Positions 45,650-59,782 of a stretch of 64,000 bases of DNA are shown piece after piece (the first letter of the stretch is position 1; each line of letters opens with the position of its first letter). The notes below the pieces were generated by a model. The model worked only from the letters and a program-made list of their open reading frames with translations, was not told where the DNA came from and ran no database searches. The position numbers and the translations under genes were made by a program. Source of the DNA: Erpobdella octoculata (lineage: Eukaryota > Annelida > Clitellata > Hirudinida > Erpobdellidae); NCBI GenBank assembly GCA_963978895.1, contig OZ022239.1, positions 33,812,042 through 33,876,041 on the forward strand, in the 5' to 3' direction.

Positions 45650-45885
45650 CATGTCATTCCAGGTTATCAGAATAATGTTGTAAATTCTCAATATTATATG
45701 CAACGGGCAAAAATGTCATTCCACCATGGGAACAAATAGTTAAGTAAATTCTCGATTATTACATGCAATCACATTAAAATGTCATTCCACCACGGGAACA
45801 AATAGTGATGTAAATTCTCAATATTACATGCAATCACATTAAAATGTCATTCCACAATGGGAACAAATATTGATATAGATCCTCA
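45650..45885 (+). repeat. ~65-bp tandem repeat
   Basis: Three to four imperfect units containing atgtcattccac, gggaacaaatag and acatgcaatcacattaaa. Confidence 0.9.
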
Positions 45886-48066
45886 ATGCTGTGTACAATA
45901 ATATTTATGTAATTTATGAGATTTTCCTATTGTTTTTTAACCAGCTTAGCAGTTTTTTCCATTTTGTTATGTCATCTTTCGTTAGTTACGGTTTGAATGT
46001 GTGCCTTCATAACATTACATCCACTGTACATTTTGATATGTTTTTACATTTAGCAAACTACATTCAAATGTATGCAAAATTTTTCTTTATTTATATTAAG
46101 TACATAAACGAGTACTGCAACCTTGTATATCATCTTACGTACATGAGCTTCTTCTGCATATTCAATCTGAACATTATGCATTATTGGCATCTATATTTTC
46201 TGTATAAGGTGTGTTATCATACTACAAATGTCTTTGAATTTCAAGTTATTTCTCATTCTCTTGCTCATAGCAGTTTGTAGCAATAAACCAGGAGGTTGAG
46301 GTTAAATTGAATCCAGCTATCGAACTAATCTAATCAGGTCATACAAATAAATAACAAAACTGGCTTCTTTTAAATCTGCTGAGATAAAGAAGTATGACTG
46401 TTAAATACATACCATTTCATGGATTGTTAAATAATCTCTTTTTATTCAATTCTGGAAACATTTTATTTAGAAAGATTTGAAACAAGTTCCAAAACAAAAT
46501 CCTCTGTTATATGAATCATTATGACTTTTATGATTACTATTACTATTAATATATCAGCTATTTATTCTTAATTTTAGAATATTTTGCTGACTTTTGTTTT
46601 ATTTATGGCTTACAAATATAAAATATGATATTTGTGTAACTCAATGTCCTAAAATTCAATAACCGAAAATCGGTTGTACTACTGATGAGTCTCTCTATAA
46701 ACATCTTTTAAATATTGTATTCATCTTTAGTATTACTAAAAGCATTGATATTGTTTTTTTCTATTAGAGATGCTATAATCAATTTTTTTATTTAATTCTG
46801 AATTATGTTGTAAACATTTATTCAAAGAATCATTGTTGTTTTTTTTTCAAGCTTTTGATGATGTTTTAATATTTGATGTTGCTAGGACATTGACTTAAAA
46901 GGTCATTCTTGTCAGATCGTTGATTTCATATTAGTGTCGAGTAAATCAACCCGTCCTCATTAAAACAAAAAAATATGCAGACGTTTAGTAGCTGTATTCA
47001 TGCATACTAATACATAGTGCATCCTGTTTAAATTAACTCCAGGCTTTTTATGATTAATATGATAATGGTGATAATAGTGATGTTTTCCAGTCTATGTATG
47101 AGGAAGAAAAATTATGCAGTTTTTATTGTTGTTGGTTCATGAATATGCATTAGTTATAAATGGTGAATAATATATATTAGTTATTTAGTTAAGTTGGTTT
47201 TCCATTTTCAAGTGCTTCATTTTTGAAGGGGTTTTGTATTTGTATTATTTGAGAATATCTCTGCATTGATTCATTCGGATTTCTCATTTAAAAAGCAACC
47301 TGTGAATGAATGCACTGTTGAATAATTAGAAAAAGCAGTATAAGTTTCACCTGCGCTCGCAAACGCTGGAATTTCCAAGGAATTGAATCACTGAATTTCC
47401 GATCGATGCAATTGTACCGCCTCGTTGGTACGAATGTACCACTCTCAATAAATTACATTATTGTTAACTTATTAATTGTAGTGAGGGATTTTTTTGTTTA
47501 TATTTGTTTTGCAATTTAAATTCAACCTAATAAATGAGAAAAAATAAATTAGTGTGTATTAATTGCATTTATTATTTATTAGCAGGAGACAAGTTGAAAT
47601 AAAGAAGTTACCAGATTTGCTAGTGCAGTTCTTGAATGCCTTCTGTAATTTCTGAATATATATTTTTACTACGACAGTTGGATCATACTGTATGCATATA
47701 TTTTTTTAAATCAATTAAAGACCCTATCTTGATATTACTAGTCTTTCCATAAAAGTAATTATCATGATGAGACCAGCATAACAAAAATTTAACTTTTATT
47801 GGTATATAATTCAAAAAGAGATGCATTGAAAACATGAAAAAATTTAAATATATGTCAGTCTGCAATATTTTTTTAAAATTTTTTAATACAATATAAAATC
47901 AGCTGCCATCAGCAATCAAATTGTAGGCTATGTCGTTATTTATCGTTGCGATCAACTTACAGATAAGTAACATTGCAAAAAAATTAATTCTTAGAATGAT
48001 TTATATTGACCCTTCGCTACAGGTAACATGAGTCATCATCAGCAACCACCACAAATGTAGCAACCA
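45886..48066. other. Intergenic, AT-rich; includes CTR1 3' UTR
   Basis: No gene recognised. A minus-strand AATAAA at 47795-47800 suits the end of the CTR1 transcript. Plus-strand open frames here lack family resemblance. Confidence 0.45.
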
Positions 48067-51000
48067 CTACAAATGGCAGTGACTGTCACCTACTTCACCT
48101 TCCGGGCACTGGTCGCTACCATTGACAGCTTCCAGAACTTTCTTGAAGTTGAACACCAAGTAGCCAATGCCGGCTCCGAAGCAGATTGCAATGAAAGGCC
48201 AAACGTTGAACGTCATGGCGACTAGCATCACTAGGAATCCGTAACAAACTTGAACAGTGTAGAGGAACGATTGGAGGAGGTGCAGACTGATGAGCAGTTG
48301 TTTTCTATATGTAGGTAGATATATGTAATAATAGATGAATTATTATATTTAAATAATGAATTAAAACATGAAAATAAATTATTATAACATGTAACATAAC
48401 ATAACATAAAGGAAATGATGGGCGCAAACTATAAGTAACAATGAATTATACTGTGAAAATAAATTCTATATTAGGTAAATAATAAATTATAATATGTTAA
48501 TAGTGAATTAATAATAATACATAACACGTAACTAATGAATTAGTGTGTAATATGTAATAGATGGTTACAATATTCACACTGTAATCTGCACTTCATTATT
48601 ATTTAGTGTTTGCCTAAATTTTGAGTTTCATTGTGAACTATTTATTTCTGGCTTAGAAATTTAGCCACACTCAAAATTGAACAAATTTCAAATTTTAGCC
48701 ACACTCAAAATTGAACAAATTTCAAATTTTAGCCACACTCAAAACTGAACAAATTTCAAATTTGTGAGAAAGTTGTATATTTTATTATTATTAAAATTAG
48801 TAATTATGCTAATTATATTTATATTTCTTCATAGCCTTCTAATCAGTCATTAAATATGCGCATAATATTATAATAATTATAATTCTCTAAATCCTTCCAG
48901 CCATTGAATTGGATCCAGGCAATACTTCAGCAAGCAGATTTTTACTTACAAAGCTTCGATAACAATTTCCAACAGTTTTGATATCTGCTGTAAAAAATGC
49001 ATCAATGAGAGAATCATGTTTGAATGTTTATCAGCAAAGTACGCTTGATGTTCTGCCGTGGTGAGTTATATCCCGATTTAGACCGAACTTTAAAAAAAAC
49101 GAATTAAGAACCATTTTCTAGAAGAACAAGTAAAGATAAAAAATAAATTTAAAAAAAAAGAGTCAATGAACTAAAATTTTTGAATCTAAAACAACTGTTA
49201 TGCTCAATCTTGTACATTGTTTATTTTTTTCATATGAAATCAAAATTCATAAAATTTAACTCGATGTATGGATTAGCTGTTATCTAAAACACTTCATTGA
49301 TATATTGTTATCAAGAATACAGTTATTCTGAAAGTTTCAAAGCTCTACGAAGATGAATATTAGTCGAATTTGCATTTACCTGTAACGGTCAACTTGAAAT
49401 TCAAATTTTTTTATGGTCTAATTCATGTCGGAAACATTCAATTCATGTATTGTCATCCAGAATAAAGCTTTCCTGAAAGTTTTAGAGCTCTAGGTGGTCG
49501 AAAAGTGGGTAAATTTTTGTTTCTAAGATTTGATCACCACAGACAAACAAACAAACAGAGAGACGAGTGAAGTTAAATAAAAGCATTTTTTTTAAATATT
49601 AAAAAGAACTTTGCTTTAAAATTTTTTTCTCAAAGTGGAGTGAGGTGGAGGGTGGTGGAGATGTGCAAAACACTCCCACCCTTAGTAAATAATAAACAGA
49701 TAAATAAAAAACTTTTTTGAGAAGTATGATGTTGACAGTGTTATCACTGAACGATAAAAAAAGAGATATAATTAGTCACAATTTAAGGATCTTTTAAAGT
49801 ATCATCTCAAGAAGATCTTTAAAATTTAATTATAAAAACTAAAAAAAATTCATAAAAATGGTACCAACAAAAAAGATTCTAGTGCAATAATGATGAAACT
49901 AAAATTTTCAAATCAAACGCTGTTTATATTTTAAATAAATGAGCTATAAAGGTATTTAAATTTTTAAAAAGGAACTCGTCAGCCTTGAATTTTTAAAAAG
50001 TTGAGATAATTAAACCTGACTAGCAATAGTGTTTCCTTGAATGTTCTGATAGACATGTGATAATGCAGTTATACTGTTACTTTTGATAGACATGTGATAA
50101 TGCAGTTATACTGTTACTTTTGATAGACATGTGATAATGCAGTTATACTGTTACTTTTGATAGAGATGTGATAATGCAGTTATATTGTTACTTTTGATAG
50201 ACATGTGATAATGCAGTTATACTATTATTTCAGATAGACATGTGATAATGCAAGTTATACTGTTTCTTCTGATAGTTTTGATGAATGCTGATGACATGCT
50301 GATTAGTTTGCTAAAACGTTGATACGTGCTTGGTGCAAAGCCAGACTTTTTGGCTCATTGAAATCTATTGCTACAACAGAAAGAGCTACAAATTGTATCT
50401 TGACTTGACAGTATATGTCTAAACCACCGCTCACAGTCAGTTGCCTCGATCCACAACAGAATTAATAACCATGATCTGTATCAGTCAGTCTGTCAAGATC
50501 TAACTGGTAGATTATTACATACATGCAAATTGTACATTAATAATTATGTAATATGTAATCTCAACTCACATGACTAGTTTATGTTTATTGTTCAGATAAC
50601 CTAATGGAGTACATGCATGCTAACAAACAAAATTGTCTGAATCAGTTAACAACCTGGAGAGGCTTCTAAAAGAATATGCAAATTAGCATACACTAACTGC
50701 AGAAGCAACTGATATTAAATAAATAAATGATGGCATGGACTGAATTCAAAACACTCTCAAGATATTTTATGACAATAAATTCATTAGAAAAACCTTTAAA
50801 TAATAAACAATAATTTCCTACCTGGACATCCTTCCGAGTATGGAACTGTTCTGTAATATCAACTCCTCCTCTCCTGATCCGTTCTGGCTTCCCCCTCCTC
50901 CGTTGGTGCAACAATTTGGAGATTTTTTAGAGGTGGATTTGCAGGCACGACAAGATGTCCACCACTGAAGACTGGTTCTCAAGGCTTTGAGACCTTCGTA

Positions 51001-52111
51001 CAAAAAGGATGCCACAAACACTAGGATGGAAGCCCCAGCCATTTCTTTGGGATTAATAATAATAATAATAATAGTTATAGACCAATAATAATTTCATGTA
51101 ATGTACAAAATTATTAAATTATTTATAGATTAATACTTTATTTCAATTTAATAAATAATTAAATAACAAATTATTTATAATTTTAGCTCTATTTATACCT
51201 TCTTATAGAAGGAATAAGATAGTTGAAATTTTTTTTAAATTGCTTGAACTTTGCCATATTGATTTTGTTCTGTCTATACTTATACTCATACTATATATCT
51301 AGACATGCCATTTGCATGCATTGCATGTCTAGATATATAGTATAAGTCTATGATCATAGGATGGAAGACATTAAAAACGATGAATAAGAACAAAAGAAAA
51401 ATCTTTTTCCATCATTATAATTAACATCTCTATATCTGGTAGTTGTACGTAAAAAAGAGTAGATAGGATAAACAAGCGCCTGTGTGTATGTGCATTTGTG
51501 CATGTGTGTTTCACTGATTTGTGGAGATAAAAGTAATGAATTGACATGTCTAATGTGGATTACTCTAATAATTACTCAAGTTGAATTAAGCAGCATCAAC
51601 AACAAGTTACTTATACCTGTGCAAGTTGTGGTAGCCCATGATTTAAATAGAAAAGTTGCTTCACAGGTAGCATAGAAGTACATCTAAAATTCAAAATTCA
51701 CAACATATCAACTGAATGTATATCAAGAGTTTTGTCAGATATTTTATTTGAAATATTAGTTGTGACTTTAATTATTATACAAAAATTACTAAAAACATTA
51801 AAACTAGACCATAGAATAGAGAATGATAGTGGTGAGTTAAGCAAATCTGTTGTACTGTAAACATCAAGTAAGAAATGAAAATAATACACAATTATATACT
51901 GCATGCTAAATGATAAAACTATTATAATCAATGGTTTACCAATTAAAAAATACCATTTTCCTACATAACCCAACATATATATCACATCACCACCATGTCA
52001 AGACCGAAGAACAAGATATAATTAAAAAAAATCAATTGTCATCACCTGCATCATCATCATGGTTCCGTTTGTTGAATGATCCATGTCACCGTCACACCCC
52101 ACCATGGTCAT
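48067..52111 (-). CDS. CTR1-type high-affinity copper transporter (SLC31 family), complete
   Basis: Minus-strand exons 52046-52111 (ATG), 51617-51683, 50822-51044 and 48067-48304 (stop) join in phase (0,1,2) to 197 residues. The extracellular N-terminus is Met/His-rich (MDHSTNGTMMMMQ then MYFYATCEATF), as needed for Cu(I) capture. TM1 follows FLFKSWATT; ILVFVASFLYEGLKALR is the conserved family stretch. A cytosolic loop of ~65 residues is Cys/Ser/Gly-rich (SCRACKSTSKKSPNCC). TM2 has the MxxxM copper motif in FLVMLVAMTFN and TM3 the GxxxG packing motif in FGAGIGYLVF. The C-terminus SHCHL matches the HCH copper-handoff motif. The family works as a trimer at the plasma membrane importing Cu(I). 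Length fits the family. SLC31A1 versus SLC31A2 is not decided, but the Met-rich N-terminus favours SLC31A1. Confidence 0.94.
48661..48762 (+). repeat. 36-bp tandem repeat, three copies
   Basis: Units contain agccacactcaaaattgaac and aaatttcaaatttt. Inside intron 3 of CTR1. Confidence 0.93.
50046..50275 (+). repeat. 37-bp tandem repeat, about six copies
   Basis: Unit gatagacatgtgataatgca followed by gttatactgttactttt. Inside intron 3 of CTR1. Confidence 0.94.
51289..51342. repeat. Intronic hairpin, 20-bp perfect stem and 14-nt loop
   Basis: tactatatatctagacatgc at 51289-51308 is the exact reverse complement of 51323-51342. Six further pairs (cttata/tataag) form outside a 6-nt bulge. It lies in intron 2 of CTR1 and would fold in the transcript. 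Confidence 0.93.
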
Positions 52112-53284
<1,173 letters not shown>

Positions 53285-53292
53285 CTTTAAAC

Positions 53293-54026
53293 TAGAGAGT
53301 GACACGGTAATACCGACCGCGGTAACCGCAGTATTTACCGCGGTAACGGAAACAAATTTCAATAATTTCACCATTACCGCGCGGTAACGGGGAAAAATGG
53401 GGTAAAATTTGCGGTAATGGGGAAAATGTTGACGGTAATTCCACGGGAACGGTAATGAAGTTTTAAACTTATTTTTAAAAATTCAAAAAAAAAATTTTTA
53501 ATTTTTGTTGGGTACTTTGTTTTATCGTCTTTGTACTTTGTTTAGCTAATTCTACCGGACTATCTTTCTTTTTGTATTTCATTTCGGTTGAATGTCTTGG
53601 TCTAGAATCGGTTTAATTTCAATAGTAAATTTTCGCTTGTAGGTAGTTTTAAATAACATGGAAATGTGAAAATGCGACATCGAAAAATTAATTTCAATTA
53701 AAAGTGAACGCTTGCGATTCGACAAATGTCAAGGCACTCATGGATTGAAAAACTAATATTTTTTACTTTCTTATTTCATTTAAAACATAACTATCTTTTT
53801 GCAAATTTTTTTAATAATTAACTTCAAAATAAACTTGCATAAAAATTTAAAATGCGGGGACAACGAGGGTTTGAGCATGATAGCTGCGGGGATGGGTAGG
53901 GAATGGGGACAGATATTGAGGGGATGGGATGGGGACATGGGGTGAGGGAACAGTGAAGGGACGGGAAAAAAGTTTTCTTTGCGGGGTGGGGATGGGGAAG
54001 AAATGTTGTCCCCGTGTCACTCTCTA
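53293..54026. mobile_element. hAT-type MITE with perfect 15-bp TIRs
   Basis: 734 bp. Terminal inverted repeats tagagagtgacacgg (53293-53307) and ccgtgtcactctcta (54012-54026) match perfectly, and an exact 8-bp target duplication ctttaaac flanks them (53285-53292, 54027-54034). The left subterminal part is rich in gcggtaa units and the right in ggggatgggga units. No transposase ORF. Confidence 0.95.
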
Positions 54027-54034
54027 CTTTAAAC

Positions 54035-55065
54035 ACTAAAAATAATAATGCACTAGTATTTAGTATACCTTATACTTACTCTGTAAATGTCGTATAATTC
54101 ATTTTGGACAGAGATGGTACAGTAATATATAAAATACAGATTAAACAACAACAACAAATAAAAATTAAGAAAAAGTTCATGAATTGGGCAACCCTGAAAA
54201 TCTGATATCGCTTTTCATTGATAACTAAAAAATGCAAGGACACAAACAAAACAACATCAACAAGTTACATTTGTACATTGATAGGTAACCTTCGAATAAA
54301 TTATTAACTGATAACAGATAAGACTTAATAAAAATATGCTTACATACTACCTATACCTATAAAAACAAATTATCAACAATGCATTTCAAATGCTGGTATT
54401 TTTTTTAGATCATCTCTTTTAAACAGATTACAATTGCTGTCTCTTCTAAGTTCAAACACTAATAAAGATTTACATTTTATTGTTCAATCATTTCAAAGAC
54501 AAAAAAATCTTTTTAAAATGGTTTCATATCAAAATTGGTTATGTTATAAATGGAACTTCAGACTTTTTTGTATTTATGACAAAATAAAAAGTGGGCGCAA
54601 GCTGCTTAAAAAATGTCGTTTTGGTCAATAAAAAAGTATATCCAAAATGTCCCACCAACAAGTATTTTGCGGTAATTGTGGTCTTGATGTCGGTTGCCAT
54701 AAAGAAAAAAACGCTAAATTGAATGCAGGACATTGGACACTGGACACGTTTGAGAAGTTCAGAAGCATCTTTTTATTTATAGTTCCAGTCAGTCTTGCCG
54801 ATCCCTCCTTATTAAAAATGACATGATCTTTTTTTAAAGCACGCTCATTATGACTGGATTAATTGAAGCGTGGCATAAAAGTGGTTTTTGCGGTTTTAGA
54901 AATTCTCCGGCTGCAAAAGATATTCAATAATCATAAAATTTTCTTCTGCAAATAATTTGAAAATATTTTCTTCACGGTTACTGATAAAGTATTCATTAAC
55001 TATTATACTTTCCTCTCATAACTACAATTATAACATAAACAATATATTGTTGAAAAGATATGCGG
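54035..55065. other. AT-rich spacer with a small CxxC-containing frame
   Basis: From about 54646 (+) a short frame reads MSHQQVFCGNCGLDVGC, with possible Cys-pair metal binding and a potential donor after AATGCAG. I cannot assign it. Nothing else recognised. Confidence 0.3.
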
Positions 55066-55233
55066 ACTTTTCATCAAAAGACGATTCATCAAGGGACTGT
55101 TCATCAAGGACTATTCATCAAGGGACTATTCATCAAGAGACTATTCATCAAAGGAATATTCATCAAGAGGACGATTCATCATAAGGACTGTTCATCTAAA
55201 GTATTCATCAAGAGGACTATTCATCAAATTTTG
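55066..55233 (-). repeat. 15-bp minisatellite (tttgatgaatagtcc), array 1
   Basis: About ten units reading ggactattcatcaag on the plus strand. The reverse orientation is at 59397-59448 and 63521-63662. Confidence 0.95.
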
Positions 55234-56284
55234 AAACCATAGATCGTTGAACTCAAAATAACTTAAACAATGCCGAACGTTATATTAAATCTCTGAAAAA
55301 GACAAGTTATAGATTTTATTTTAAGTCTTTAACTTTAGATTGTCGAAACTCGTATTTCTTTTTATTTAATTCTTATTCTTATTATTTTATTATTTAAATG
55401 TAAACCGCTGTGCGTCATTGTCAGGCTGGTTAATAAAGATTTACTTACTTACTTACTCCTCAACAACCTTTATCAATATACCTATACCCAAGATATTTTC
55501 AGCGTAAAGTAATTTGATGTATTTTTAAAAGACAGTTCTTCATCTTTGATAAAATAAATTTTAAACATATCAGTAATTTAAAAAAAATAGTGAAGGCAGC
55601 CAGGGTTGTTAAGAGCGGTACTATTGGCTGACAAAATCGTTGATGGCAGCGCCGCTACATTTTTTAGCTGTTCTCGGCGCTATTCGTACAGGTACTTTAT
55701 TCAAAAACAAAATAGATTTTTATATCAATTAAATGATTTCCAATGTATTTAGTTTTTATTTAAAGTATGCATGAAATCTGAGTCTGGTTGATTTATAGAC
55801 GAGCGTAAACGTCTCTTTGAAATGTGGAACCTTTCTTGACCTCGCTAAAGCGAGCGTGTGCGTCTTTTTGAAGTTTGGCAGAAGTGGTAGACCTGGTGTT
55901 AGCAATGTTTTGAGGTGTATGGTATCTGGCTGTTTGAGTATGTATATACCTACAGTTTGTACGAACAGTTGAAGACAGTTTTTTTAAACTTGTTATTCAG
56001 TTGTCTTTTGCTCGTTTGATCTTAAGATCTTGACGTTATTTCTTGTCCAGTTGTTTTATTTACTGTATGTGACAAATAAAATTGTTGTATATTACAACCA
56101 TGTCTTCTACAAACTTGTTGATTGCTCGAGGCATAAGTGTCTTTGAAACGTGGTCCCTTGGGGTTAAACGACCGATGCCAGATTTGACATAGCGGGCATG
56201 CGTGATGCTTTGATGTGTTTGTGGCCTTTGGTGAATGTGTACATATGCGGTTTACGAAAACAGTCAAATTTAGTTTTGCTGGTG
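55234..56284. other. Spacer with diverged repeat pair
   Basis: Two related stretches (55795-55950 and 56110-56270) share motifs around tgtctttgaaacgtgg and gaatgtgtacatatgcg-like ends. Includes a ttac-type microsatellite near 55442. No gene recognised. Confidence 0.4.
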
Positions 56285-57265
56285 CTGTGACCGGGAGCGG
56301 GAAAGAGATCGGGAGCGGGAAGGCGACCGGTAGCGTGAGCGTGAGAGCAAGGGCGGAAGGAAACGGGAGCGAGAGAGAAAAACGATCGAAAAACCTCTAA
56401 AAGCCCCGGGCAACGCCGGTTACCTTGCTAGTTTTTTTTATAAAGTACTAACGGGGTTACCCGGCGTTGCCCGGGGTTTTTTAGAGGTTTTTCTAATGTT
56501 TGTCTCTCTCGCTCCCGTTTCCTTCTCCACTTTCCCGTTTTCGTCGCGTTCCCGGTCGCTTTTCCGCTCTCGGTCGTTTTCCAGCTCCCGTTCGCTTTCC
56601 CGCTCAGAAGTTTTGTTATCGATTTTCTCTCTAGCTCGCGTTTTCTTCCAAGCTTGCTCTCCCGATTCCAGTCGCTTTCCGCGTTCCCGGTCGCTTTCCC
56701 GTTCCCGGTCGCTTTCCCGTTCCCGGTCGCTTTCCCGTTCCCGGTCGCTTTCCCGTTCCCGGTCGCTTTCCCGTTCCCGGTCGCTTTCCCGTTCCCGGTC
56801 GCTTTCCCGTTCCCGCTCACGCTTGCTCTCCCGTTCCCGGTCATGCTTGCTCTCCCATTCCCGGTCACGGTTGCTCTCCCGTTCAAGCTCATTTTTTCTT
56901 TTCCATTCTTTCATAACTTCTGTTAGCCTATAAAACGTAAAATAGATTTGCTAAGACTATATATATATATATGATTGTTTGTGGGTTAGTTTGTCTATTA
57001 TAGAAACGGGAAAGCTACCCGGAACGGACAGCGAGCGGGAACGGAAAAGCAAGCGTGAGCGGGAATGGGAGAGCAAACGTGAGCGGGAAAGCGACCGGGA
57101 GTGGTAAAGCGACCGGGAGCGGGAAAGCGACCGGCAGCGGGAAAACGACCGAAAACGGGAAAGCGAACGGGAGTGGGAAAGCAGGTGGGAAAGGAAACGG
57201 GAGAGAAAGAGACAAACATTAGAAAAACCTCTAAAAAACCCGGGCAACGCCGGGTATCTCCGCTA
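56285..57265. repeat. Composite repeat modules with 18-bp minisatellite and cccgggcaacgccggg ends
   Basis: Three modules: 56285-56430 (direct), 56450-56945 (inverted, with about nine perfect gcgaccgggaacgggaaa-type units around 56690-56815) and 57000-57265 (direct). Each has the cccgggcaacgccgg block at its outer edge. The inverted module matches 31130-31530 including its unit-flanking sequence. Confidence 0.88.
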
Positions 57266-57496
57266 GTACATACATAAACACACACACAGACACACATACA
57301 TGCACATACACATACATACATACACACACATACGCACATACATATATATATAGTTCCCGCTCGCTCACCCGCTCCGCTCCGCTCATTTTGTGACGGATTT
57401 CAAATTTTTTTTTATATTTGACTCCCCTTGACTCTCAAGGTTGTGTGAAAATTTCATTACGATCGGATGAATGGTGTAGCAATGCATAAAGGACAT
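57266..57496 (+). repeat. (ACAT)-rich linker and 'gttcccgctcgct' module
   Basis: Repeats 31597-31746, including the ending aatgcataaaggaca, which is followed by TATACATA repeats in both places. Confidence 0.85.
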
Positions 57497-59262
57497 TAAC
57501 ATATAAACATATATACATATATACATATATACATATATACATATATACATATATACATATATACATATATACATATATACATATATACATATATACATAT
57601 ATACATATATACATATATACATATATACATATATACATATATACATATATACATATATACATATATACATATATACATATATACATATATACATATATAC
57701 ATATATACATATATACATATATACATATATACATATATACATATATACATATATACATATATACATATATACATATATACATATATACATATATACATAT
57801 ATACATATATACATATATACATATATACATATATACATATATACATATATACATATATACATATATACATATATACATATATACATATATACATATATAC
57901 ATATATACATATATACATATATACATATATACATATATACATATATACATATATACATATATACATATATACATATATACATATATACATATATACATAT
58001 ATACATATATACATATATACATATATACATATATACATATATACATATATACATATATACATATATACATATATACATATATACATATATACATATATAC
58101 ATATATACATATATACATATATACATATATACATATATACATATATACATATATACATATATACATATATACATATATACATATATACATATATACATAT
58201 ATACATATATACATATATACATATATACATATATACATATATACATATATACATATATACATATATACATATATACATATATACATATATACATATATAC
58301 ATATATACATATATACATATATACATATATACATATATACATATATACATATATACATATATACATATATACATATATACATATATACATATATACATAT
58401 ATACATATATACATATATACATATATACATATATACATATATACATATATACATATATACATATATACATATATACATATATACATATATACATATATAC
58501 ATATATACATATATACATATATACATATATACATATATACATATATACATATATACATATATACATATATACATATATACATATATACATATATACATAT
58601 ATACATATATACATATATACATATATACATATATACATATATACATATATACATATATACATATATACATATATACATATATACATATATACATATATAC
58701 ATATATACATATATACATATATACATATATACATATATACATATATACATATATACATATATACATATATACATATATACATATATACATATATACATAT
58801 ATACATATATACATATATACATATATACATATATACATATATACATATATACATATATACATATATACATATATACATATATACATATATACATATATAC
58901 ATATATACATATATACATATATACATATATACATATATACATATATACATATATACATATATACATATATACATATATACATATATACATATATACATAT
59001 ATACATATATACATATATACATATATACATATATACATATATACATATATACATATATACATATATACATATATACATATATACATATATACATATATAC
59101 ATATATACATATATACATATATACATATATACATATATACATATATACATATATACATATATACATATATACATATATACATATATACATATATACATAT
59201 ATACATATATACATATATACATATATACATATATACATATATACATATATACATATATACAA
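57497..59262. repeat. 1.77-kb (ACATATAT)n octanucleotide array
   Basis: About 220 essentially perfect 8-bp units. Open on the minus strand in three frames because the unit has no stop, giving [12 protein letters not shown] artefact translations. Confidence 0.98.
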
Positions 59263-59396
59263 ACATTCATTTTTATATATATAGATATAAATTATTTGGA
59301 TGCAAGCACAGTATCACTGTAAATTTGATATAAATTACTCCACATTTTGGTAACATATTTTGGTTGAAAATAACATCTTAAACAATTTTAGTAACT
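59263..59396. other. Short spacer
   Basis: AT-rich, no feature recognised. Confidence 0.4.
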
Positions 59397-59448
59397 TTTT
59401 TTGATGAATAGTCGGGTGGATGAATAGACATTAGATGAACAGTCCTTA
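59397..59448 (+). repeat. 15-bp minisatellite (gatgaatagtcc..), array 2
   Basis: Three to four diverged units on the 3' side of the LINE. The array resumes at 63521 beyond the LINE. Confidence 0.85.
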
Positions 59449-59450
59449 TG

Positions 59451-59482
<32 letters not shown>

Positions 59483-59782
59483 TTGGTACACGAACAGAGG
59501 GACCCAAAGGGCCACTAATACTGTTCGGACAGAACACAATAAAAACTAAAGAAAAACAAAACAAAATAAACCGTCTGATGTGAGGCGACGAGCCAGGCAA
59601 AAGTAAAACAGAAAAGTTGTGTTCAAAATATAAACTATATGAACATTAACTAATACATAATGGATGGATTAGTAACAACAAGGTAATCAGATAAATATTT
59701 GTATTTATATCTAGGTACCAGATAGATACTAGTTTTTAAATGAGGATGTCACAGAAGGAGTAATAATAGAGCAATCAGATAT

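Noticed and set aside
57383..59270. Very long minus-strand open frames (588-627 codons) rich in Tyr/Ile/Cys/Met/Val
   Set aside because: They are translations of the (ACATATAT)n array, which lacks stops. Three overlapping frames exist and no gene structure surrounds them.
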